DNA of 64,000 nucleotides from Mesorhabditis belari (taxonomy: Eukaryota; Nematoda; Chromadorea; Rhabditida; Rhabditidae): positions 1,784,501 through 1,848,500 of the forward strand of contig CAUEEP010000926.1 of the NCBI GenBank assembly GCA_958450365.1, given 5' to 3'. Both the position numbers and the translations under genes were made by a program. How positions within the stretch are numbered: the first letter of the stretch is position 1; each line of letters starts with the position of its first letter. Below the pieces are notes generated by a model. That model was not told the DNA's origin. It saw only the letters and a list, made by a program, of their open reading frames with translations, and ran no database searches. Positions 11,201 through 20,757 of the stretch are shown one piece after another.

Positions 11201-13170
11201 CAGTGAGAACAGTTCCCCAAACAAACCGTCAACTCTTGACCACTCTCCGTCTCACACAAAACACCCAAATGAAAAGAGTAAAATATTAATAGAAAAATCG
11301 AGATCATTTTTAGAATAAATAGAAAAATAAAATAAGTTCAATGTTGTCGATAAAAGCGAATGGAGGACTGAAAATCTCTCTCCTTGATCGGTTGCTTTTC
11401 CGGTTGTTCTCAATTCTCAATCGCCTTTTCTTCACGAGAAAGTGAGAAGATCGTCACCCAATTTTCCGATCGCATTTCCGATTTTTCTCTTTTTCCCCTT
11501 AAATAAGCGAATCGCTTTCGATTTGGATTAAAGCGTAAGTCTATTTTTTTCGAAAATTTTATCGTTTAGGCCTATGCTCATTCAACTCCTGTTTCCAATC
11601 TTGAATCTACATCAAATAAAATGTATCTACATCAAATCTACATCAAATGTACGATTTGCATTGGAAAGATCTCTGCAGATTTCCTCTGCAGAATGGTTCT
11701 TAGCAATTTAGAAAAGCTTTCGTTTTTGAGGTTTCTCGGGAGCGCAAAGGCGAGTAGACAAAATTGTCAAGAATTTTTGTTTGTGTTTTGTGTGAGACGG
11801 TTGGCAACTTTTTTTGATGGGAACCGACAATAACTTTCTATGCCAAACAAAGATCAATCTCTGTTATATTTTTAATAAAATCTTCAGTAAAATCCATGCA
11901 GCCATTCTCTAAAACTTTCAAGTTATTCAGTTTTTCAAGTTTCGATCGTTTATAACTTGCCAACCTACCGTAAATACTGTAATAGTACCCCACCGCCCTC
12001 GTACAGTCGCGTAGTCGCAAATGTTTTTTAGTATTTCATTTTTTTCAAAGCGCCCGTATTTTCCAAAAATGCGTCTTTGGTATCAAAAAATAGCTGAAAT
12101 TCAGGGCTATTTTTTGATACCTAAGCGCGCCATTGTAGCATAAACCAGTGTCAAGAAAAACTCGTTCAAAGCTAGACTACGCAACACTCCGCACCGTCAT
12201 TATCTTTGGTATCAAAAAATAGCCCTAAATTTCAGCTATTTTTTAATACTTAAGCGCGCATTGTAGCATAAACCAGTGTCGAGAAAAACTCGTTCAAAGC
12301 TAGACCACGCAACACTTCGCACCGTCATTATGGGGGGGGGTCCAAAATTACAGTATTTACGGTAATACATTACTTGTATTCAAGCCAAAACAATTTTGCA
12401 AAACGCAACTTTATTCTTTTATGTCTGAGTTTTAAGAAACAGAATGAAAATTTATTCTTTTAAGTTGTCCAAAAAAATGTTTTCAATTGTTATTCAGAAA
12501 AGAAAAGAGGTTGAGAGCCGATCACCAGAATTTCCGAGAGTACAATTGTTTACGAACCTAAAAAGATGAGAATTATTTTTGAAATGTAAAGTCGTAAATA
12601 AATTTATCCTCAAAAGGATACTGTATTGTGAGTCAGTGTACCATCTTTTAAAATGCAATTTTTCACCTGCTCAAGCTCTGTTTCGGGTACACGAAATGTG
12701 TAGAGACGAGGCTTATTCGAGAGAGAATATTGGAAATTTTGATTCGGGCCGTCCATCGAATTTGTGTTCTCGTTTAGCTGAAAGGAGTTTTGGATTTATG
12801 AAATTGAAATTTATGCTGATTTTTGCTCTTTAGATCATCGGATGAGTTAAACGGTTGAAAATTTCCGTACAATATTTATTAATAGTCAATCATCTTCGCA
12901 AATAGTCATTTTTTTCTTAATGTATTATCGTTTATATTATTCATTTTCACTCATAAAATATTCCGTCACTGAAAATGAGCATACAGTGGAAAAATATTCG
13001 TTTAATCAACCAACCCTGAACAAAGTATTCGCTTGGATCAAGAAGAGAAGTGAAAGAAAGGAAAATAATCTGAAAGCTCGCTTTTTTTAAAAACTTTTTC
13101 TAATGAAACTTACCGAAAAAGCATTTTCTGGGTGAAAATCGTGTTTCCCCGAAGCGAGTTGAGATTTGAG
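2212..13170 (-). CDS. Astacin-family zinc metalloprotease with EGF and CUB domains (nas-like), 5' end missing
   Basis: This is a secreted zinc endopeptidase of the nematode astacin (NAS) family. I read these exons, in coding order: 13114-13170, 10322-10392, 10176-10277, 10039-10103, 9551-9639, 9389-9493, 9234-9292, 7898-7970, 7500-7573, 7296-7410, 7191-7260, 4365-4469, 4217-4277, 4028-4152, 3797-3909, 3495-3568, 3386-3457, 3277-3348, 2460-2531, 2347-2421, 2212-2286 (stop). Landmarks are the propeptide with furin site RVKR, the zinc motif [15 protein letters not shown], the Met-turn GSVMHYG, an EGF module ([15 protein letters not shown], then CPEGFAG), a CUB domain ([11 protein letters not shown] onward) and an acidic C-terminal tail of about 130 residues with no known domain. 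All splice phases agree except 7500-7573 to 7296-7410, which is off by one base. The donor after 7898 (GTCGGT) is weak. The signal-peptide exon was not found; 13114-13170 is the furthest 5' exon that fits in phase and is less certain. Domain order suits the EGF/CUB subgroups of the C. elegans nas genes; I cannot name the ortholog. Confidence 0.9.
2605..3205. repeat. Foldback element in an astacin intron
   Basis: Two arms of about 200 bp (2605-2806 and 2997-3205) are inverted copies of each other with few mismatches, around a 190-bp spacer holding a tRNA-like piece (TAGTCGAGCGGTAGAGCG on the minus strand). Related sequence forms the foldback at 28 kb. Confidence 0.8.
3660..3747 (-). pseudogene. 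Class-II tRNA-like sequence in an astacin intron
   Basis: A-box-like ATGGCCGAGTGGCTAAGAGG and a GGGTTCG...ACAATCCCCGG region recall serine/leucine tRNAs with a short variable arm, but the anticodon loop is not standard. Probably a SINE head or decayed tRNA. Confidence 0.45.
4867..5030 (-). ncRNA. U1 snRNA gene, copy 1
   Basis: U1 snRNA pairs with 5' splice sites. Read on the minus strand it starts AAACUUACCUGG, the donor-pairing end. Stem-loop I follows with a GAUCACCAAG loop (U1-70K site type), then stem-loop II with AUUGCACUUUUG (U1A site), an Sm site AAAUUUUUGCG, and a last hairpin with a UUCG loop (GCUGCGUUCGCGCGGC). All parts are intact. It lies in the astacin intron between exons 7191-7260 and 4365-4469, on the same strand as that gene. 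Upstream it has the shared promoter block. Likely functional. Confidence 0.9.
5065..5106 (-). promoter_or_regulatory. U1 upstream block (probable PSE), copy 1
   Basis: On the minus strand this is GTTCTTTGTGTACAAGCGTA followed by ATCGCTCGCGATCTGGCGCAC. The block is shared by six U1 loci and lies 36-76 bp before the RNA start, where the snRNA proximal sequence element sits in animals. The role is inferred from position and conservation. Confidence 0.7.
5340..6050. repeat. U1-bearing duplicon, inverted copy of 17.47-18.17 kb
   Basis: Sequence on both sides of U1 copy 2 (AACACTTTAAACAAAACCGT on one side; GCACGACTTCAGAATATTCA and CCATTTGTCCAAAGGAGAAG on the other) recurs inverted around U1 copy 5. 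Confidence 0.85.
5460..5612 (-). pseudogene. U1 snRNA pseudogene, copy 2
   Basis: This copy aligns to the other U1 loci over its full length but is broken. The run that should carry the Sm site is deleted, so the last stem joins directly to the CUGUUAGCG stretch. The 5' end reads AAAAUUACC, which spoils pairing to splice donors, and stem I carries several changes. The upstream block is also mutated. It corresponds to copy 8 in the inverted duplication at 62 kb and to copy 5 in the one at 17.5-18.2 kb. Confidence 0.85.
6236..6398 (-). ncRNA. U1 snRNA gene, copy 3
   Basis: The donor-pairing 5' end, stem I loop GAUCAUCAAG, Sm site and UUCG-capped last stem are intact. In the U1A stem-loop the base before the loop is changed (GGCCAUUGCAC instead of GGUCAUUGCAC), but the UUGCAC core remains. 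The 3' end reads CUGCUA instead of CUGCCA. It has the complete upstream block. It sits in the same astacin intron and strand as copies 1, 2 and 4. Probably functional. Confidence 0.87.
6433..6474 (-). promoter_or_regulatory. U1 upstream block (probable PSE), copy 3
   Basis: Same block and spacing as copy 1, with differences limited to the stretch between GTTCTTT and CGTAATCGC. Confidence 0.7.
6733..6897 (-). ncRNA. U1 snRNA gene or recent pseudogene, copy 4
   Basis: The body is near-identical to the intact copies, with one extra base in the segment after the U1A loop (GACUUGUGUUGACC against GACUGUGUUGACC). The sequence directly upstream is unlike the other copies: only scattered bases of the promoter block remain (GATTGCGCACC...CAAAGAAC at 6936-6975). 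With a diverged promoter it may be silent. Same astacin intron and strand as copies 1-3. Confidence 0.75.
7096..7150 (-). promoter_or_regulatory. Orphan U1-promoter-like remnant
   Basis: GGTGTTCTTTGTCGCGCGGA followed by ATCGCTCTAGC on the minus strand resembles the U1 upstream block, but no U1 body follows. It is probably a leftover of another U1 duplication in the astacin intron. Confidence 0.4.
7600..7843. repeat. 12-bp minisatellite in an astacin intron
   Basis: About 20 tandem copies of TAGACTGGATCC with variants (GGATAC, GAATCC). Confidence 0.85.
8330..8598 (+). mobile_element. pogo-type MITE, monomer
   Basis: TA-flanked monomer of about 269 bp in an astacin intron. The core is in the CTGAAATTCAGGG orientation, unlike most monomers. 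A mariner end begins directly at its right TA. Confidence 0.85.
8597..8985 (+). mobile_element. mariner 5' fragment with start of transposase
   Basis: It begins with the mariner-like end TAGGTTGGCAAGTTATAAAC. At 8767-8967 an open frame gives a mariner transposase N-terminus ([40 protein letters not shown]), the HTH DNA-binding part. Coding stops where MITE sequence takes over. No catalytic domain remains. Confidence 0.8.
8993..9146 (+). mobile_element. pogo-type MITE, right half
   Basis: Starts inside the MITE core (AATAGCCCTGAATTTCAGC) and runs to the right end ACAGTATTTACGGTA. The left half is missing; it is joined to the mariner fragment. Confidence 0.8.
9903..9954. repeat. Perfect 24-bp hairpin in an astacin intron
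   Basis: CGTTTCCCTAGTTAGCATTT begins a perfect inverted repeat with a 4-bp ACTT loop. The gap since 9775 holds related TTTAGCAACTTTGCTA pieces. Confidence 0.7.
10436..10800. repeat. CCAAAA tract and facing TTTTGG tract
   Basis: 10436-10512 is (CCAAAA)-type and 10724-10800 is its inverse, 210 bp apart; together they could pair as a hairpin. In an astacin intron. Confidence 0.75.
11943..11967 (-). mobile_element. mariner terminal repeat next to a MITE
   Basis: Twenty-five bases are the exact inverse of the mariner end at 8597-8621 and stop at the TA of the adjoining MITE. No further mariner sequence was recognised beyond it. Confidence 0.7.
11966..12364 (-). mobile_element. pogo-type MITE, dimer form, reversed
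   Basis: Both ends match the family; it contains two modules. Read in element orientation, the first core is CTGAAATTTAGGG and the second is the reverse. It includes a run of nine G near 12332. Confidence 0.85.
12579..12833 (+). pseudogene. Possible degraded mariner-type transposase N-terminus
   Basis: An open frame includes a stretch ([19 protein letters not shown] ... NFDSGRPSN) with the look of a mariner HTH region (pattern A..I...YG.DA.S, then SGRPS). It lacks a catalytic domain and any recognisable ends. Weak call. Confidence 0.25.
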
Positions 13171-13257
13171 CTGGAAATTGTAATAAGAACAATGATAATA
13201 ATAAGAAAATGAAAATAAGAACAATAATAATAAGAAGAAGAACTAACAAATGAGAAC

Positions 13258-13660
13258 CGAATAAGAACTGAAACGGGCCCGAATAGGAAACCGAATGGAA
13301 ACGGAATAGGAACCAAATTGGAACCAAAAGGAACCAAATAGGGAGGAAAATAGAACCTAGTAGGAATCAAATAGGAACCAAATCGGAATCAAATAGGAAC
13401 CAAATAAGAATCAAATAGGAACCAAATAAGAATCAAATAGGAACCAAATCGGAATCAAATAGAAACCAAAAAGGAACCAAAAGGAACCAAATCGGAACCA
13501 AATTGGAACCAAATCGGAACCAAATAGGGAGGAAAATAGAACCTAGTAGGAACCAAATAGGAACCAAATCGGAACCAAATAGGAAGCAAATCGGAACCAA
13601 ATATGAAGCAAATCGGAACCAAATAGGAACCAAATCGGAACCAAATAAGAACCGAATGTT
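13258..13660. repeat. 11-bp minisatellite
   Basis: Tandem GAACCAAATCG / GAACCAAATAG units, with two copies of a larger AGGGAGGAAAATAGAACCTA block inside. Confidence 0.85.
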
Positions 13661-13991
13661 CTTTTTATTTTTATTTTTAAGAGCTGATACGCAAAGCTTT
13701 ACAATCTGAAATCCAACTTATAAAATATTTGAAGAATGATTTCTACAAAGCAGCGACAGCAATTCAAGAGATTTATGTCGGAATTCCCAGTAAAGTACGA
13801 GAAAAGGAAGTGCAATTTTGGGGGAAAATTACGATTTTCCCCTGTATAGGCAGACGCTCGTAAAACTTACTCGTAAATGTAAGTTGAAATTAAATTTTTG
13901 TCTTTAAAAAGCAAAGGAAGACGAATTCTGCATGAAGTAAAGTTGGAAAGAAACAAAAATAAAAAGTCTTGTCTTTTTCGTATCAAGTACA

Positions 13992-14254
13992 TACCGTAAA
14001 TACTGTAATTGGACCCCACCCCCATAATGACGGTGCGGAGTGTTGCGTAGTCTAGCTTTGAACGAGTTTTTCTCGACACTGGTTTATGCTACAATGCGCG
14101 CTTAGGTATCAAAAAATAGCCCTAAATTTCAGCTATTTTTTCATACCAAAGACGCATTTTTTGAAAGTACGGACGCTTTGAAAAAATGAAATACTAAAAA
14201 ACTTTTGCGACTACGCGACTGTACGAGGGGAGTACTATTACAGTATTTACGGTA
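13992..14254 (+). mobile_element. pogo-type MITE, monomer
   Basis: TA-flanked monomer with left end ACCGTAAATACTGTAATTGG and right end CTATTACAGTATTTACGG; core in the CCCTAAATTTCAG orientation. Confidence 0.85.
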
Positions 14255-14479
14255 TGGTTTATGAACAAAAAGCAAACTCAAAGCTAAACTCAAAGCTTCA
14301 AGAATGTAAAATTAAAATCTGATTTACTAGTTTACTTTAAAAATGATCGATTTGAACTGATCGATTCGAAAAAAATCGTATTTTTCGATTTCTTATGTGA
14401 AATTTCAAATTTTTCATTCGAAAACTAGAAAAAGCTTTGTTACAACATGTTACCAAAACGTTATTTCCTTTCTTTTACT

Positions 14480-14750
14480 TACCGTAAATACTGTAATAGT
14501 ACCCCACCCCCATAATGACGGTGCGGAGTGTTGCGTCGTCTAGCTTTGAACGAGTTTTTCTCGACACTGGTTTATGCTACAAAGCGCGCTTAGGTATCAA
14601 AAAATAGCCCTGAATTTCAGCTATTTTTTGATACCAAAGACGCATTTTTTGAAAGTACGGGCGCTTTGAAAAAAAAATGAAATACTAAAAAACTTTTGCG
14701 ACTACGCGACTGTACGAGGGGGGTGGGGTACTATTACAGTATTTACGGTA
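14480..14750 (+). mobile_element. pogo-type MITE, monomer
   Basis: Well-preserved monomer; core in the CCCTGAATTTCAG orientation. About 225 bp from the previous copy. Confidence 0.87.
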
Positions 14751-15244
14751 TTAGAAAATCCCCTAAACTATGCAAGAGCTTAAATTTTCTATAGTTGATC
14801 CCTTTTGATACGTTTCAATTGACAAAATAGACTTTTCTCATCTTCATCTTCATCAAAATCTGATCCTATAATTAATCTCTAAATCTTTATTCATTTTTTT
14901 TTCTTTTTCCCTTTTGAGAAAGATCAAAAAGCGATTAATTAAATAAATAGAATGATGATGAAAATGATGAGAGGGAATTCGATTTCATTTTGAATATTCA
15001 CAAGGGTTCGCTAAAATGGAAACGAAAAAAAAAGAGAATTCTCAGCAAAGAAAGCAAAGAAATTTGCCATTTTTCACAACCAAAAGAAGCGCCTTTCCTA
15101 AAAAAAACGAACAAAACGATGAGCCTTTGAGAAGCGAAACTTTAACTCAAACATGATGAGCCTCTAGAGAGGAAAAAAGATAATTCAAAAATAGAAGAGA
15201 TCTGGGTTGGAATGGAGAAAATCTCGTATCAAGTATTTGTAGAT

Positions 15245-15550
15245 ACAAGCTAAAAAAGCTCGATGACGCTAGTGCAAAAGAGAACTAGTTTGCTGACTAT
15301 TCTGTTAGCAATTCCACTTCGTTTTCTTGATTGTCCTGAAATTTGTCAACGAATCGGATTAGACTGTGTTCCTCTCGAGCAAGTAGTTACTAAGTAGTAG
15401 TTAAGTAGTTAAGCTCGATGACGCTAGTGCAAAAGAGAACTAGTTTGCTGACTATTCTGTTCCGAATCTAATTCCACCTTCGTTTTCTTGTTGATTGTCC
15501 TGAAATTTGTCAAACGAATCGGATTAGACTGTGTTCCTCTCGAGCAAGTA
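15245..15550. repeat. Tandem duplication of about 135 bp
   Basis: AAGCTCGATGACGCTAGTGC to CTCTCGAGCAAGTA occurs at 15254-15388 and again at 15412-15550. Confidence 0.8.
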
Positions 15551-15707
15551 ATTACTTGAAGAGATTTGCGTAAGTAATTTTTTTCTACTTGAGTAACGCG
15601 TCAAGTAATGTCAAGTAATGGTATTCTAAAAAGTACGTTTTTCAGTTGTTTAAATAAGCAGTTTTATTATTATTGCTTTACATTTCTTTTAAAAGCTAAT
15701 AATTTTA

Positions 15708-15834
15708 GTGACTGTTACTCTTTAGTAACTGTTACTGTCACTCTAAAAGTAACTGTTACTGTTACTCTAAAAGTAACTGTTACTCTTCCGTAACTGTTAC
15801 TGTTACTCTAAAAGTAACTGTTACTTTTAGTAAC
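15708..15834. repeat. Short tandem repeat AGTAACTGTTACTGTTAC
   Basis: AGTAACTGTTACTGTTACTC and variants repeat about five times; the unit itself is partly palindromic. Confidence 0.75.
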
Positions 15835-15902
15835 TAAAATCGTCTCAATCTATCTAGCAAAAAGCCAAAAATTTTTGAATTGATTTGATTTTGCAAAAAT
15901 TT

Positions 15903-15985
15903 GCCTCGAGTTGGGGTCAAACTTGCCGCCTAACGGCTCCACACTTTAGAGACAAACAGGCAAGCCATTCGGTCAACCGTTAAAT
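15903..15985 (-). pseudogene. tRNA-like sequence
   Basis: GGTTGACCGAATGGCTTGCC resembles an A box and AGTTTGACCCCAAC a B box, spaced as in a class-II tRNA. Arms are imperfect. Confidence 0.4.
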
Positions 15986-16027
15986 TAGTTTCCCTTTGGA
16001 ACGTGTTTTAAAACTCGGCAACGTGCA

Positions 16028-16146
16028 ATTACTCGGAAGGAACACACTCTAGATCGGATATCCCTATCCGATCTAGAGTGTGTTCCTTCCGAGTAATTTG
16101 GGTGATTGTTCTTAAATTGTAAACAAAATTTAAGAACAATCACCCA
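16028..16146. repeat. Two adjoining perfect hairpins
   Basis: The first has 33-bp arms around a short TCCC centre (ATTACTCGGAAGGAACACAC at its outside). The second has 19-bp arms (GGGTGATTGTTCTTAAATT). Sequence after it (ACGGCCAAGAAAGCGAAGG) is shared with the 42.8 kb foldback. Confidence 0.8.
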
Positions 16147-16802
16147 AAAAACGGCCAAGAAAGCGAAGGTGAAATTGGGTTCAGGTTCGGGCCGGAGTTT
16201 GCCCATGATTACTACTGATTATTGGAGTTCTTTCAAGATTAGTGACTATTATTTCTATTCGATTTTGATAATCAGAATTGGGAACGATTAGTTGGATGAG
16301 AGTCATGAAAACCGTACACCTTTGAAATTAAACTGTAAAAACGCTTTGTTATTGAAAAAATAACTCATGCAGTGGATTACGGTGGGGAAAATTGAATAAG
16401 AGTAGGCGATGAGAGATCCGATTTGCCCCAAAGAATTGGATGAGATTAGCGAAGGCATTCAAAAAGCAGTACATCGGTCCAGAAATTCCGCTTTTAGAAA
16501 ACATTAGTTAATTGGATAATAGACGCATTATGGCTATAATTAATTGGAGGAATCGCGGATTTTGTAAGAAAACGTAAATAGAAAATGATGCATTAGAAAA
16601 AGGGACTCCTCTCGAATAGAATGCTTTCTAAAAAGCGCTCTTAAGAGAAGATACCGTACTCTGATTGTTTTTAGAATTTAGACAATCAAATAAACATACT
16701 GTATTTCCCCAAATGAACGCTCACCCAAGAAGGGTGTTCGAAAAACCCCGCTAAATAGAGTTTAGTTTTCTGAGCTCACGATCAGAACATGTATTGAGCA
16801 AG

Positions 16803-16880
16803 CTTTAATCTTTTCCCTGTCAGCACCTTGCTTGCAGCAAGCAAGCAAGGTACTGACAGGGGAAAGATTAAAGCTCGCGA
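16803..16880. repeat. Near-perfect hairpin
   Basis: Arms of about 35 bp (AGCTTTAATCTTTTCCCTGT outward) meet at a CTTGCTTGCAGCAAGCAAG centre. The loop is too small for a typical microRNA precursor. Confidence 0.7.
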
Positions 16881-17825
16881 TGGAATCTCGATGTATAGAA
16901 CATCTTGTAGAGTTTGAAAAATAGAAAATTACAAGTGTTGAGCTCACAATCAATTCTTCATGTTAAAAATATGTACATGATTGATGGTGAATAAGGTTAG
17001 GTGATCGGATAATATGAGAAATAAACAGCCATCTCTAAAATGTAGACGCCCACTCAAAGAAGATGTTCAAAAATAGACACCCAGGAGATTATTCAACGAA
17101 ATGCGGTATCTTGTTACCCGTCAACTACCTTAATCGAGTCGTTAAAAAGGGCAAGATTACGGTAGTTGCTTTTCGTAGTCAACTTTTTAGAAAACGAGCA
17201 ACATTCCATCAAGAAAAAGCTTACAGACTCTATTTAGCTTACAGACTATTTATTTAACAAATAAATAATAATAGTATTTAATTTTAGTTAATATCCAGAT
17301 TTTAGCATTTCAATCAAGAACAATTAAATGATTTCACTAGGATAAATGTGCTCTCATTAATGGTGGATTATCGGCTATAAAACGAGGTCGGATTTTCTCG
17401 AAAATCACGTTTTTTTTCGAGGAAATGGGATAAGGAAATAAAAAGGAAAAGCGGCATTGAAAAATGGAGGAAAATGAGGCGATGGAAGGCTATTCTTGGA
17501 CTTCTCCTTTGGACAAATGGAATAATTTAAAGCGAAAGCACGGGTATCTTCGACGAGAATTTTTATGAATCAGAGATCAGTTAGACTGAACTTTTTCATG
17601 GGGGAAACATTGGAAAAATGAATATTCTGAAGTCGTGCTTTGGTTTGGAATGTGCAACATTTTATGTACCGTATTTTCTATTAAGTGAAAAGATCGTAAT
17701 CAACCAATAACTTTGAAAGCGCATCGCTTGGGTTGAAACATTCCAACAACTCGGATAAACCTCATAGTTTTAAACAATTTCTCTGATAAAAATGCCCGTG
17801 GCAAGACATCCCCGATCACCCAGGT

Positions 17826-17866
17826 GTTCTTTGTGTACAAGCGTAATCGCTCGCGATCTGGCGCAC
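17826..17866 (+). promoter_or_regulatory. U1 upstream block (probable PSE), copy 5
   Basis: GTTCTTTGTG, then CGTAATCGCTCGCGATCTGG, ending 36 bp before the U1 start. It is followed by a pyrimidine-rich spacer (AACCCCCTCCCTCGATC) common to all copies. Confidence 0.7.
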
Positions 17867-17901
17867 GTCTTTTACTTAACCCCCTCCCTCGATCCGCTCA
17901 T

Positions 17902-18065
17902 AAACTTACCTGGCTGGGGGGTTTCTCGTGATCATCAAGACGGGACCCCCATGGTGAGACATGGTCATTGCACTTTTGACTGTGTTGACCTGTGTGGCAG
18001 CTCCGAGTTGGGGTTCGCTAACAGCTAAATTTTTGCGTGAGGGGCTGCGTTCGCGCGGCCCTGCC
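17902..18065 (+). ncRNA. U1 snRNA gene, copy 5
   Basis: A full-length, intact U1: AAACUUACCUGG 5' end, stem I loop GAUCAUCAAG, U1A loop AUUGCACUUUUG, Sm site AAAUUUUUGCG, and UUCG-capped terminal stem. The upstream promoter block is complete. It points toward copy 6, tail to tail, about 370 bp apart. About 0.7 kb around it (17.47-18.17 kb) is an inverted duplicate of 5.34-6.05 kb. Confidence 0.92.
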
Positions 18066-18431
18066 AAACATGTCAACAATTGTAATTTTGTGTAGCAGCC
18101 CCACAAATTTATCCATTTTTAACTTCACTGTGCAACGGTTTTGTTTAAAGTGTTTATTTTAATTATCAACCCGCCAATTTTAGTCACACATTACTTGAAT
18201 TTCTTTAATGGAGACTAAAAATTCAACTTCGTTGGGTTCGTTGGGGCAAGAAAAGGATTCGTTGGGGCTTTTGCTTTCAAAAAAAAACCATATGTTCAAA
18301 AGTTCAGTTGTGAGAAAAGGGAAAGAAAAGAATGATGGAAATGAACTTATTATTGTTTCGTTGCACCGTGCAATGTGAAGAATTGTTCGCAAGAAACATA
18401 TTATTCGAGAAGTCACCCTCAACTGATTATT

Positions 18432-18594
18432 GGCAGGGCCGCGCGAACGCAGCCCCTCACGCAAAAATTTAGCTGTTAGCGAACCCCAACTCGGAGCTGC
18501 CACACAGGTCAACACAGTCAAAAGTGCAATGACCATGTCTCACCATGGGGGTCCCGTCTTGATGATCACGAGAAACCCCCAGCCAGGTAAGTTT
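18432..18594 (-). ncRNA. U1 snRNA gene, copy 6
   Basis: An intact U1 with all protein-binding and splice-pairing elements; stem I is one G shorter (CUGGGGGUUU) than in copies 1, 5 and 7. The upstream promoter block is complete up to the AAAGAAC end. It is convergent with copy 5. Confidence 0.92.
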
Positions 18595-18629
18595 ATGAGC
18601 GGATCGAGGGAGGGGGTTAAGTAAAAGAC

Positions 18630-18670
18630 GTGCGCCAGATCGCGAGCGATTACGTGCATGCACAAAGAAC
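18630..18670 (-). promoter_or_regulatory. U1 upstream block (probable PSE), copy 6
   Basis: Same block, with CGTAATCGCTCGCGATCTGG intact and a changed linker (GTGCATGCAC) before it. Confidence 0.7.
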
Positions 18671-18699
18671 AGCTCGATGGTTGCGATGTCTTGCCACGG

Positions 18700-20389
18700 G
18701 CATTTTTGTCAGAGACATTGTTTCAAACCGTTTCAAACTATGAGGTTGAATACGATTTTCACAAAACTCCATAATTTTCTCCTTAGTTTGCTAATTGTCT
18801 AATCAAGTGAAAGGGAAATTTCCCTGACGTGGCTATACGTTTTTAGGCATCAAAGCTCGAGTTCTACAAGTTTGAATAGATTTTTAATCTGTGGATTGGT
18901 GCAAGAACAAGTTTTTGACTGTCCAGAGTTATCCAATAACAATCCAATGACTGGTAAGTCCAAAATTTCACTAAATTGTCAACTTACCACAGAATTTGTA
19001 TTGGTTACCGGACACGCCTCGCCTCTTTTGCCATTGACAATCTAACTTTGAGCTCAAATTTCTTGGTGTTGAGCTTTTCAAATTTAATTTTCTTGGTATC
19101 ATTGAATGCGCCAAGTCTTTCTCTGTCGATTAATATAAAAATTAAAAACTAATTCACAATAAGAATGGTAATATAATGTTTCGAAAAGTGACTAGCAATA
19201 AGATTGTTTAGAAGAATTTCATGAATAACCGAGCAAAGATCTCTGTCATCTCGAGAAATAATCCATTTAGTGTCTCTCAAATTGCCGACGAAAATGGAGT
19301 TCTAGTTAGAGTGCCCAATTGTTAAGGCCTCTCAGCTCGTCTCAGTCAATTCTTTCGAAAACAAAATACAGAAAAAAAAAGTGAAAAATAAATCGAGTTA
19401 ATTCGATAAAATTTAGTTTCTGATCTCATTATCTCTTCATTTTTTTCATTTTTTCATTTTTTTCAGTGAATCCATTCAACCGAAATCCTTTTTTTTTCTA
19501 GAAACAATGGGGATTTCACAGAAAAATCTCCAATAAAGAAATTGCTCTGATCGAAAATTGAAAATGGGAATTCGAATTATTTTGAGTAGGGTAATTGTGA
19601 TGAAATCAATCGAAAGAGAATCTCGGACAAAACAGATTTCTTTGCAAATTTTCTTTGCAGATTTTCTGTTTTACGCCCTACTGCTTTGGTACAAATTTGT
19701 GGTACACGTTCGAGTAATTACCGTAGTGTTTATGCTAATTACCATAGAGTTTATAGAGTTTATTCTTCGAGAACACTGGCAACTGGACGAGGTGAAACGG
19801 GGCGTCAAAGTTTCACTTCAAAGTAATTATAGCTAATTGCCATAGAGTTTATAGAGTTTATTCTTCGAGAACACTGGCAACTGGACGAGGTGAAATGGGG
19901 CGTCAAAGTTTCACTTTAAAGTAGCGTCAAGTGAATTAAATTGAAAAATGTAAAATGTGCTGTAAACGCTGAAACAAGGAAGTTTTTCTGGAAAGATTTT
20001 CGACAGCAAAAAGCTGAAAAAAGCTGAAAAATGTTGACACTTTTTGGGTGAGCTTATCGAAGCTGTTTCTGTTGGTGACATTTCAATTTTCTCCTTGCAC
20101 ACGAAAAGCCCAAAATTGCTTAATGTTTGCTCAATTTAGTTTCAGAGAAAACTTAGAGAATGTGTGTATTTTTAAATCAACCAAAGATCTGGTTGAAAGA
20201 TTTGGCGAATGTAAATTGTTTTGTACAGGATGTTCAATATTTTTCGGGATCAAATAGGTCACTTAAAGTTCGTTTTGTACAAATCTAATGTTAAAAAAGA
20301 GACAAGATCAAACACATAGCCTTTAACAAGTTTAAGTCACTTTTTCTTTTCAAAACTATTGCCTTTCGCGTTGATGTTTGTCTAGGAAC
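18700..20389. other. Intergenic or 5' intron region, no gene recognised
   Basis: Apart from the tandem duplication at 19.73-19.92 kb I see nothing supportable. The missing first exon of the astacin gene could lie between 13.2 kb and here. Confidence 0.4.
19730..19920. repeat. Tandem duplication of about 95 bp
   Basis: AATTACCATAGAGTTTATAG through GGGGCGTCAAAGTTTCACTT occurs twice in a row with two or three differences. Confidence 0.8.
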
Positions 20390-20757
20390 GCTTGAGGAAA
20401 GCTTAGCTTGAGGAGAGCTTAGCTTGAGGATAGCTTAGCTTGTGGAAGGCTTAGCTTGTGGAAAGCTTAGCTTGTGGAGAACGTAGCTTGCTTGTGGAGA
20501 ACGTAGCTTGCTTGTGGAGAACGTAGCTTGCTTGTGGAGAACGTAGCTTGCTTGTGGAGAACGTAGCTTGCTTGTGGAGAACGTAGCTTGCTTGTGGAGA
20601 ACGTAGCTTGCTTGTGGAGAACTTAGCTTGCTTGTGGAGAACTTAGCTTGCTTGTGGAGAACTTAGCTTGCTTGTGGAAAGCTTAGCTTGCTTGTGGAGA
20701 GCTTAGTTTGCTTGTGGAGAGCTTAGCTTGCTTGTGGAGAGCTTAGCTTGTGGAAAG
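20390..20757. repeat. 20-bp minisatellite
   Basis: About 18 copies of AGCTTGCTTGTGGAGAACGT; outer copies lack CTTG and differ more, inner copies are identical. Confidence 0.85.

Noticed and set aside
16803..16880. MicroRNA precursor
   Set aside because: The stem is nearly perfect but the loop is too small and the ends look like a foldback element.
17792..18028. A conserved family of 60-80 residue open frames ([20 protein letters not shown]) seen at many loci on both strands
   Set aside because: They are read-through of the U1 RNA gene and its promoter. Conservation follows RNA stems and loops, there is no common start, and both strands are open.
20390..20757. CRISPR-like array of regular repeats
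   Set aside because: Units are directly adjacent without unique spacers, and the DNA is eukaryotic; it is a minisatellite.
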